From NCBI GenBank assembly GCA_947462335.1, contig OX381708.1, forward strand, positions 8,370,001-8,434,000: 64,000 nucleotides of DNA, read 5' to 3'. Positions 55,670-64,000 of the stretch are shown here, one piece after another; position 1 is the stretch's first letter, and every line of letters starts with the position of its first letter. The notes under the pieces were generated by a model, which worked only from the letters and a program-made list of their open reading frames with translations, was not told the DNA's origin and did no database searches. This DNA is from Harmothoe impar (taxonomy: Eukaryota; Annelida; Polychaeta; Phyllodocida; Polynoidae). The position numbers were made by a program, and so were the translations under genes.

Positions 55670-56283
55670 CACTGAAAACCTCAGGGTCGTCATTTTGACA
55701 ATACCAAAACTGACAACTTTAGGTAGTCAAAGTGACCACCTTAGGTCGTCATTGTGACTACCCATATGAGCCATTCACACCAAAGTTGTCATAATGACGA
55801 CCTTAGGTAGTCACAATATTTAGGTAGTCAGAATGACTACCTTAAGGTTGTCAATTTAGGTATTGTCCATTTGAAGACCTAAAGTCATCAGTAGTGACAA
55901 CTCTCAAGTCCTAGGTTGTCCCAATGACTACCCTGTGGTACATAATTCTATTCCTCACTTGCTACTTATGGCACACTACTGCCACCTGGTTTTAACATTT
56001 TGCATAACTATATCTGTCTTGAGATATATACTGGTGACAGGGAGCAGAGTGGTCTCTATACCTTTGGGGCCATCATTCTCACCCATTGGCAACTTATTTA
56101 TAACAAGTAATGCTACTTAGTTCAATCAAGACTACACCAAATATGTGAAAAGGATGTCTCTCATTAAGAAGTGAACTAATTAGAGACTATATTCATACAC
56201 CATTCTCCACTCCATCTGCCATTATTCATTATGACTACCTAGGTCGTCATAATGACTAGGCTCCTTGCTCTGGGTTTTCAGTG
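55670..56283. mobile_element. MITE with CACTGAAAACC ends and GTAGTCATT motifs
   Basis: TA flanks both ends (55668-55669, 56284-56285). Termini are CACTGAAAACCTCAGGG at the left and the inverse, closing GGGTTTTCAGTG, at the right. Subterminal DNA repeats TAGGTAGTCA / TGACTACC. No coding frame of note. Confidence 0.75.
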
Positions 56284-56908
56284 TACATGAAAATTTCCAG
56301 AACCCAGAGAGGAATAATTTGTTTGTAATGTGTTAGTGAACCTTTTGAAAGAGTCAAAATTGTGGAACTTTTCATAACATAACTCCAACTTTACTCTACA
56401 TTGCTTAAAATTAGTCTTTTTATCATAAACTCTCTTAGTATTATCCCCATCATGTGCACTTTCAAGATTATGTATACTTTTGCTACCATTTACACATTAT
56501 TTGCATTGTAAATCCATACCTAAGGTGTTGAATGGCAATAGATCTGACGGATGTTACATTTGTCATATTACTTAGGGTAAACCCTGTTCTATAGGCACCA
56601 AATATCATCAAACACTACTGAGACCTGTTCATCTTGACTCTCCTTGTATAATACAGGTTTGATGTTTGTCCTAGGTGGCCAAACTGATTTTAAACATCCA
56701 TTAGGAGTCTCCACAGCCTGTTTGTGAACAAAAATATCCTTTTCTTTTTCACACTTCTGATTTGTCCCAAGAACTTTGTAATCGGTTTGAAAGGCAAATT
56801 GAATAATTCCTTCTGGCTTGACACTCGTTCCCACACCCTGGGTGTTCAGACAGACCGCAGGCCATTCAGGCACCCTCTCCTAATGATGTGCCCCTGCAGC
56901 CCGTCCCA
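56284..56908. other. Spacer, no supported gene
   Basis: A 94-codon frame on the minus strand (56589-56873) has no recognisable domain and no clear splice context. Confidence 0.35.
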
Positions 56909-57605
56909 CATCCTTTAAAAGAAAAGACCAGCGTATTTTTAAGTGACCTTCTATCAAAAGTATAGCTACTTATCTACAACATTCTGACACACACACTATC
57001 AAAGTATACAGCATGTAGTATTTAAACCAGAAACAAACATTTAGAGAGTGACGTCACAAGAGAACAAAAATGTGTCCAGCCATACTAAGGTTATGCAAAT
57101 AAGGTTTATTCTACTATCATTTATGATGCATCAGACAACCAATTCAAGATTAATGAAATATTCAATATCTTAATCAATTAGTTGCAAGCCCCTTTTCCTT
57201 TACATTTTGTAAAAAAGAGTTATCAAAAAGGCCATAAGAGCCAATATGAATTAAACATATATAAGATACAAAATCGTATGCACCAACACTGTCCTATGAT
57301 TGGTACTTGAGTGGCCCTTAAGTGGCCATTCAGGGCTACTGATATCGGTGTATATTACCGAGCAACCAATCAAGGGGTTGTTATGGGAGTGTCTAGACCA
57401 ATCAATAGAGATGGGCTGAGTGTGTCTGGGTGGATTTTGGTCTCATATGACATCATTTCTGACCTGGTCAGGTCTAGTGTATTTCTAATTAAATGCTACA
57501 TAATGCAGACTTTTTATGAAATGAATGTCTGAATACTGCTAATCAATGCCAATACTACCAATAGAAGAGCACATGAAATTACGCTGGTCTTTTCTTTTAA
57601 GGATG
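56909..57605. mobile_element. MITE with CATCCTTTAAAAGAAAAGACC termini
   Basis: The left end CATCCTTTAAAAGAAAAGAC continues CAGCGTA. The right end is its inverse (TACGCTGGTCTTTTCTTTTA, then AGGATG). A related right end is near 58720-58800 (GGCTGGACTTTTCGTTTAA). Confidence 0.7.
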
Positions 57606-57865
57606 ACATATTGCCTTACCCCCCTGTCAAGATTTACCACTGTATCATCCTTTAAGGATGACATATTGCCTTAAAGCCCCCTGGTATGATGTGCCACTAT
57701 AGCACCCTTTAAGGATGACATATTGCCTTAACCCCCCCCCCCCCCATCATGATGTACCACTACAGCACCCTTTCAGGATGACATATTGCCTTAACCCCCC
57801 CCCCATCTTGATGTACCACTGTAGCTCCCTTTAATGATTACATATTGCCTTACCCAGGTGGCAGC
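57600..57865. repeat. ~58 bp tandem repeat, AGGATGACATATTGCCTTA unit
   Basis: Four to five units, each with a C-run and TGATGTACCACTRTAGCACC-like part. One more unit is at 58425-58485. Confidence 0.85.
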
Positions 57866-59281
57866 TAACCAGGACTCCCTTGTCAGTGCGGGACACTGCA
57901 CCGTATAGCTATTTAGCATACACTCTAAGACAGCTTGTCACAGCGTAGTGTTAAACTGATATGCATGAGTCAATCTACTTACACCTTGAATTAAAATGAA
58001 TTTGTGATCTTTCTTACAAATTAGTGGAATGAATTAATACTATAAGGTATTAGATGGATATCCCTTCTAAATGCCTATGGATGCATTGGGTTGATGCTGT
58101 GTTGCATTCAGGAGAAAAGAGGAGTTAAACTTGTACATCTATCCCTGCCCAGGACCAACCCCCCCCCCCCCCCCCCCCCGCTTCCCCATCTCCTGTGTAC
58201 TTCTACTAGACGTCTCGGGTACGTATGTAGGTGACCAGTTCCCCCCCCACACACACACACCCAGGCTTTCACACTCAGTAGCCGTGTACTGGTGGGGTGG
58301 GAGGGGGGGGATGGGGGGGGTTGGGGAGTAAGGCATACAGGGCGTTGTGTTATACCGCTACGTTATATGTTGAGACTGTGTACATGCTTATAATGCCGTG
58401 GACCATACCTGTTACCCACCCCCTGGCATGATATGCCACTGTAGCACTCTTTCAGGATGACATATTGCCTTAACCCCTTAATAATTGTTTTCATGCAATG
58501 GAAAGGAAAAGGGGTTTATGACTACCTTATTTTGACAATGAATAACTTCCTAACAATCCATTTACTGTATGGTAGACTATAAATGAGAGTAGAATGTGCT
58601 GCATTTGTATAATTGTGGTCTGGCTTGGTTTACTTCTGTTCTCTTGTGACGTCACTGTTGTCCTTCCTATTTTGTGGTTTAAATACTACTATTGCATATT
58701 CTTAAGGTATGTATGATGGTATATTGCTAATCAATACTGATACTACTCACAGAAAGCCACATAGAATTAGGCTGGACTTTTCGTTTAATGCACCCCCTCG
58801 TCATAATGTAGCACTGCCACACCTCCCTAATCCTTTATTATTATAAGTATGAATTCAGTTTGAACTACAAGTCTCTTGTGCCACGGGTGGTATGTTTTTA
58901 ATAAAGAGAATGAAAATGGGTGGCACTATTTCTAAAAATTACAGATCTAGGTAAGGTGACTAAATGTTTTACAGTGGTCATGGCACAGCAACATACATGA
59001 TGTCTATCCAGCTCTCCCTTGAGTTAGTTACATGTGTGTCAATAGTCTACTTAGCTAACTACTTCTCTTTTCTGGATATGGTCAGGTAGTCCAAAATTGT
59101 GTATGTTAATCCTTGTTTAGGATTAAGCTGTAACTATTGGGTCATAATGCTTTAGGGGTTAATGTAGTATAGAATATTTACCATAACAATTATTAGACAC
59201 TGCCTTTGTCAAGAAATAATACCGGATAGATAAGTTAGCTCACCCTGTTTTGTCTTCTGTCAGCAGCTTCAAGGGATAAAT
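57866..59281. other. Spacer before the SET gene
   Basis: It contains C-runs and G-runs (58159-58325). It also holds the second MITE right end at 58720-58800, and near 59256-59263 an acceptor-like TCTTCTGTCAG that may close a 5' UTR intron of the SET gene. Confidence 0.4.
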
Positions 59282-59350
59282 ATGGCAGAAGGAGAGGCCC
59301 CCCCACGCAAGGTGTTTACTAGACAGTTGCGTCGGGCTATGCCTGATTTG
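59282..59350 (+). CDS. SET gene exon 1 (start)
   Basis: ATG in the context AAATATGG gives MAEGEAPPRKVFTRQLRRAM and PDL, ending at donor TTTG|GTAAGT, phase 0. The short basic N-terminus precedes the SET exon. Confidence 0.65.
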
Positions 59351-62300
59351 GTAAGTCACAAATAAGACCATTACTTCCATATGAATGCATGCATGCATGC
59401 ATAATATTCCATGGAGTAGATTATGGGAGTAAATGGAATCACTTAACCTTTTATTTTTTAAATTGAAGCTAATTGTATAGTAATACACTTATAGTATTAT
59501 CATTCTAATATATGAAAAGAATGTTGATTAAGAAATACGAATTGATAAAACATAATAAACAGTATGGTAATCTGGCAAGATGAATACAAGGTTTTCATGT
59601 AATTATTGATGTCTAGGGATTATGTCTTTAGGACAAAGGGTTTTGACAGGTTAGTTTACTTATCCGTTAGACCTAGGAGAGTACTACAACAAAAGTATTA
59701 GACTTGTATTACGTTTAAACTTGAGGGCAAGGTTTCATCTTTTATACCTCTATATGTTTCTATCTGTCATAATACACACTTTTATTAGCTAATTTAGCAA
59801 ACACATCACATAATAGTAGCAAAGGTTCCTATTTTCAGGGACCTTGTGATAAGTTTGATTCATAAACATTGCTACTGGTGTTAGTACCATGTTCCCTTAG
59901 CAGAAATGACTGTTAGATGCAGATTGATAATCAATGGCTAATAATGTAATTTATTATCTTTTTGTATTAATTCATTTTTGAAGGAAGAGCTGCTGGGACT
60001 TGACCCGACAGCAAAAGAAAAAGTGCAGGAGGCATTGCGGAACTGGAGAGGCCGCAAAATGGATGAATTCCGGATAGAGCAGGATGAAGAGAGGGGGCTC
60101 TGCGTGATTGCTGAGAGAAGGTTTTTGAAAGGGGAGTTCCTCATGGAGTATGAGGGGGAGTTGGTTCCAAAAGCTGAAAGGAAGAGACGTGAACTTATAT
60201 ATTTGACGAACAACCCAGGATCATATGTGGTGGATGCAAAGTGGGGCGAATATGATGTGGCTATTGATGGCACGTGGGCCCTCGGCACCTTTGGGCGCTT
60301 GATGAACCACGCCCCAGACCCTAATGTTGTTCCTTGGACCAGGCTCCTGGAGGTCATCCCAGGGCAGCCTCCCAGGATGGCCCTCTTGTGCTCCAAGACA
60401 ATTGAGCCTGGTGAGGAGCTGTTCTGGCATTACGGGGTCAAACAAAAAGAAGCAGACTGGTCCAAGTGCCGCAGAGAATCAATGAGTAACAGCAGGTAAG
60501 CCAGTTTACAGCCGACAGTATGGGCTAGCAACTCACAACAATATAAACAATTAGCAGGGTTTACTATACAAATGTTGTTTTCTTACTTCTATGTACACTT
60601 CTTTTAATTTCCTCATTTATATTTCCAGCCGCTTTTTGTATTCCTAGTTAATCATGGTTATGATCTCTTTTAGGAAGCCCATGGTGTGTGAAAGTGGGAC
60701 GGCGATAGTCCTGCCCCACTCAACATGGGAGGACTGCATCCCCAGTATTGACAAGTGCAGCATGAGTTCTCCCCCACAAGCCCTCTCCACCTCACGCTTA
60801 CCCAGAAAGCCTTTGTCTATTAGGAAGAAGACTGTCAAGGGATGCCCGTGAGTATAAGATTGAAATATCATAATATCACAATGTATGATAAGTTCTTGTT
60901 TAGTGTAGGAGTTCAACTGTAGAATGTCACTGCTGTAAGAGGGACTTGTAGGAGGGCTTCTTTGGGAATGGGCTGTGGGTGATGCTATGGAGGGGGGCTG
61001 TGTGTGTAAGTGCAGGAGGGGGCTGGATAGGACTGTGGGTTGGGTTGAGTGAGGCGAAGTTTTGGGGGGTTAAAATTTAGTTTGTACATGTAACAAAATA
61101 GAAGAGACTTTTAATAATCACAGATCATTGATTCAGTTAATTATAGTGCCTGTTGCCTTCTATGGACACAGGGGTCGACATATTGGTTAAAATATCAGAA
61201 ATATTTTCTGGTGATGTATTTAGAAATGTCTGCTAGCTATCATGCAAAAGTGTTATGCTGCTCAGTAAACTTATACAATAATCCCAAGAAAATAATATCA
61301 TAATTATAGGTCTTTCAGGGAACCAGTGGTGAACAAGACAAAGAAACGAGTAGTTGCCAGGTCAGCTTCATCTAGAGCCCAGCTGACACACACTGCTACC
61401 ACGTAAGTAGATAAAGATTGCCATCTGTTATAAAGTGTCTAGTGCAATGACAAACATATCTAAAGATTCTATCTATTATAGTAGATAAAGATTCCTATAT
61501 TATATAAAGATTCATCTTTTATAAAAAAAAAGGCAACACATGTACCATTGTTATCTACTTGAAAATTGTGCTTTGCCTTGTCTGGCCTTGTTAGATTTCG
61601 AATTTGAAAATGCACAATATATTTGATATCATGTATATCAGAATACAGGTAACTAAAACAATCTTTTTGTGTAATATTGATGATAATCCATATTCCATTG
61701 AGTCTCTGTTGAATATCCTTGTTGGTTTCAGAATTTGAAAATGCACAATATGTTTTAGCATCATGTATATCAGAATAGAGTTAACTAATACCAACGATGT
61801 GTATGTGTAATATTGATGATCATCCATATTCCATTAAGTCTCTGTTTAATCTCATTGTGAAGCAACCTGAAAATTTGTAAAACGCATTGGTTGATATAAT
61901 CTAGTATATGTTGTAGGACACCTGTGGTGAACGACATCTGTCCATCAAGTTGTGCCCCATTGGTATCATCTGGACCTCATCTGAAACCCCAGGCCATTCC
62001 GTGAGTATATTAGGCTTCCTACAGTTGAACTGATACATACAGGATAACCAGGCAGATGAAACTTTGGAGACAAGTCAATTTTATAACACCATTATTCAAA
62101 TTAAGGGCTTCATTAGTTGTAAGGGAAAAACCAAAATTAATACATAGAATGGGCTGCATCATATTGTTCAAAAAGGAATTGTCTTTCATTAAAAAGAAGA
62201 TGGTTCAATAATAAATGGCAATCTAGATACCAAACGCTGGTTACCAAGCACCATATGATGTATTACCCCAGGCACCCCATTCCTCTTCCTATTTTTAAAT

Positions 62301-64000
62301 ACAATCTCAGTGATTTATCCTATTCCATTCCAATAATTTGCCTAATTTTAGATCCTTAATTGATGTGACACAATACCTTTTGCAGGGTAACCATGGTGAC
62401 TAATGTATCCAGACCAGCCTTAGATGCTAAACTTTCTGCAAACTATCCTTCCCCTTCAAGCTAAAATCTTGGGACAATTTGATCACATTTGTTACAGGAC
62501 CACTTCAGTGAGGAAGGAGGTTACACCATCTACTGACCACCCGGCTGTGGCTTCTCCTCGGGTCTTTGGCAGACTCTCCCTTACACACCATCAAAAGACT
62601 CAAAAACTCCTGTAAGTAGATTGATATTTCAATAATGCTACTTATTTTCAAAGGTATATTTAAATTAAGGATCAATTTTATATTATTTCATTGTTTCAAA
62701 TCACTTCAGTGAAGTAATGGCTCATGTCGTATCAAGGCTCTATAATGCTTAAGTAATTGAAGGCTGTGGGTACTTAATTTAAATCCTGGCCAGGCAGGCC
62801 GGTTTGGAATTAGACAGTCCCAAATCTTTCAAATTGTTCAGCACAAAGATAAATGTACATGTTGTTTGGTGTTTTTTAGTAAGATATCAGTAGCAGCAGC
62901 AGAGTCTGTTGCAGCACCAGTAGCAGCGCAAGCAGCTACCATGGCACCAGCAACACCAGTAGCTCCAACAGCAGCAGAAGCACTAGTACCAGAACCAGCA
63001 CCAGTAGCAGCACAGGCAGCACTAGTGGCACAAGTGGCACCATCCGCACCAGCACCAGTGGCACCAGCAGCAAAATTAACAGCACCAGTCAAAGCACCAG
63101 AAGCCTTATTCCTAGGGAAGAGGGATGCCAAAGGGGTACGGTGAGTAGAAAACCTCAAATTATCATGACATACAGATTAACCATGCAGATTAAACTGTTT
63201 GAGGCAAGTCAGTGAAATGCATTTTAGGGCTTCATTGGTTGCCTAGGCAATACCCTTTTAGAAAGTTGATGCATAGACAGGCTTCATCACATTGTCCATA
63301 AAACAACTGTCTTTCATATCAAAAACAATGGTTCAACAATAAATGGCAATTTAGATATCCTGGTTACTAAAGGCTGGTTACCAAATCGCATACAATGTAT
63401 CACCCCAGACACCCCATTCTTATTCCTATCATCTAATACCATCTCAGTAATTTGTTCTATCTTATATTTCAATATCATGCAATTTGCCTAATTGTGCATC
63501 CCCAAATTTAGTGTGACACACTACCTTATGTAGTTCTCATGGTGACTAAATGCTCAGCATTCTTTAAACTATGGATGTATCCTCCCCATTCCTGCTAAAG
63601 TTCTGGGGGACGATTTGACTATAGTTAATATACAGGACACGTTCCCTGGGGGAGGAGTTCATGTAACAATATATTCAAAATGTACATTCTGTTTGGCAAA
63701 AACCACAGTGACTACCATGCCTAATGGCAATGCAGAGGTCCTAAAATAGAACTCTCTGTAGGACAAGATTTGGCAGCTAAATCTAAATCTAAGCCGGGCA
63801 TAATGGTTTGGAATACCCTGGTCAAATATCTTTCAAATTGTGCAGCACACAGATGAATTTACATGTTATTTTGTGTTTCACAGTAAGAAAGCAGTAGCAG
63901 CAGTAGAGTCAGAAGCAGCACCACTATCAGGGCCAGCTACACTAGCAGCTACAGTGGCACCCACAGCACCAGCAGCACCAGTAGTAGCACCAACAGCATC
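59282..64000 (+). CDS. KMT5A-like SET-domain protein with repeated tail exons (3' incomplete)
   Basis: Predicted join: 59282-59350, 59984-60495, 60674-60847, 61319-61402, 61917-62000, 62498-62611, 62880-63140, 63884-64000 and beyond. The SET domain is in exon 2. The entry strand is ERGLCVIAERRFLKGEFLME with YEGEL. The substrate-site NH box is FGRLMNHAPDPN, where NHS is usual. The closing ELFWHYG stands for the usual ELxYDYG. The layout is nearest to KMT5A/PR-Set7 (H4K20 methyltransferase), though H4K20 activity is inference. From exon 2 onward all introns are phase 2. Tail exons are Lys/Pro-rich, then Ala/Pro-rich. The gene runs off the right edge. Confidence 0.78.
59984..60495 (+). CDS. SET gene exon 2, SET domain
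   Basis: Acceptor TTTTTGAAG and donor AGCAG|GTAAGC, phase 0 in and 2 out, 512 bases. It holds the entire SET domain and a post-SET basic stretch (CRRESMSNSR). Confidence 0.88.
60674..60847 (+). CDS. SET gene exon 3
   Basis: Phase 2-2, 174 bases. It starts KPMVCESG and ends in a basic stretch RKPLSIRKKTVKG. No known domain. Confidence 0.7.
61319..61402 (+). CDS. SET gene exon 4 (repeated-type tail exon)
   Basis: Phase 2-2, 84 bases, starting EPVVNKTKKRVVAR. Same length and same opening (xPVVN) as exon 5. Confidence 0.65.
61917..62000 (+). CDS. SET gene exon 5 (repeated-type tail exon)
   Basis: Phase 2-2, 84 bases, starting TPVVNDICPSSC. Probably an exon-duplication sister of exon 4. Confidence 0.65.
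62386..62464 (+). CDS. Possible alternative terminal exon of the SET gene
   Basis: Acceptor TTTTGCAG is followed by a phase-2 frame VTMVTNVSRPALDAKLSANY ending in TAA at 62462-62464, with no donor. It may be an alternative last exon or a pseudo-exon. A decayed copy lies near 63540. Confidence 0.35.
62498..62611 (+). CDS. SET gene exon 6
   Basis: Phase 2-2, 114 bases, beginning TSVRKEVTPSTDHP; donor CTCCT|GTAAGT. A copy with a stop is near 63636. Confidence 0.6.
62880..63140 (+). CDS. SET gene exon 7, Ala/Pro repeats
   Basis: Phase 2-2, 261 bases. After KISVAAAES come repeated AP/VAAQAA words, ending FLGKRDAKGV before donor ACG|GTGAGT. Low-complexity, probably disordered. Confidence 0.7.
63161..64000. 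repeat. Intragenic tandem duplication, unit 2 (continues past window)
   Basis: Offset is about 1.13 kb at the left and 1.00 kb near 63840, so indels occurred. In this copy the acceptor before CATGGTGACTAA is lost and the exon-6 copy has a stop. Confidence 0.85.
63884..64000 (+). CDS. SET gene exon 8, Ala/Pro repeats (cut by window end)
   Basis: Acceptor TGTTTCACAG, then KKAVAAVESEAAP and more Ala/Pro words. It is the duplicated counterpart of exon 7. Confidence 0.65.

Larger units (their letters stand above)
62020..63160. repeat. Intragenic tandem duplication, unit 1 (~1.1 kb)
   Basis: It matches 63161-64000 through intron landmarks GGCTTCATTAGTTG, CAATAATAAATGGCAAT, CACCCCATTC, CATGGTGACTAA and TCTTTCAAATTGT. 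It covers exons 6-7 and the possible alternative exon. Confidence 0.85.

Noticed and set aside
62838..63158. Ala/Thr/Gly-rich 106-codon frame on the minus strand
   Set aside because: It is the shadow of the Ala/Pro-rich exon of the SET gene.
1..64000. tRNA or rRNA genes
   Set aside because: I found no convincing B-box (GGTTCGANTCC) with matching stems and no rRNA-like sequence; a tRNA scan would be needed to exclude them fully.

Overview
This window is eukaryotic nuclear DNA, most likely from a marine invertebrate animal. Genes are split by GT-AG introns of about 0.3-6 kb, spacers are AT-rich, and the transposons are animal types. An amphioxus-like or other invertebrate deuterostome would fit, because CCP plus fibrinogen-domain secreted proteins, KMT5A-like SET proteins and a split-direct-repeat tyrosine-recombinase retroelement occur together. 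The sequence alone does not prove the species.

Layout. 0-2.5 kb: the last exon of a SAM-domain gene between two direct copies of a downstream flank, plus a CCAAT/E-box array. 2.8-5.3 kb: two foldback-type elements. 5.6-10.8 kb: a nearly complete Ngaro-type tyrosine-recombinase retrotransposon (minus strand; gag with one in-frame stop, RT/RNase H, recombinase). It is inserted in a ~148 bp satellite whose monomers carry RFX X-box-like motifs. 10.8-21 kb: that satellite, several small MITEs, inverted minisatellites and gene-poor DNA. 21.2-32.0 kb: a plus-strand gene for a secreted protein with five CCP/sushi exons and a fibrinogen-related C-terminus. Its signal-peptide exon lies before a 6 kb intron that holds an antisense non-LTR retrotransposon. 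36.3-39.7 kb: a 5'-truncated Ty3/gypsy element (minus strand) whose pol is broken by a 151 bp MITE.

39.7-52.0 kb: the most unusual locus. A compact 139-residue I-PpoI-like HNH (His-Me finger) protein is encoded by one exon at 51.5 kb. Upstream lie two copies of a donor-ended first-exon-like segment and four copies of an 84-91 bp exon-like cassette, each with acceptor and donor. Intron blocks between them are duplicated too. Decayed C2H2 zinc-finger relics, a 0.75 kb hairpin MITE, a pogo-like MITE and two minisatellites are interspersed. 52-59 kb: minisatellites, a tandem duplication and MITEs. 59.3 kb to the window end: a KMT5A-like SET-domain gene whose tail is built from a run of phase 2-2 exons, partly from a ~1.1 kb intragenic tandem duplication, and continues past the window.

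The cellular genes (SAM exon, CCP-FReD, HNH, SET) look independent of one another. The rest is mainly transposon and repeat DNA. All exon models come from splice signals, reading frame and phase, with no transcript evidence.
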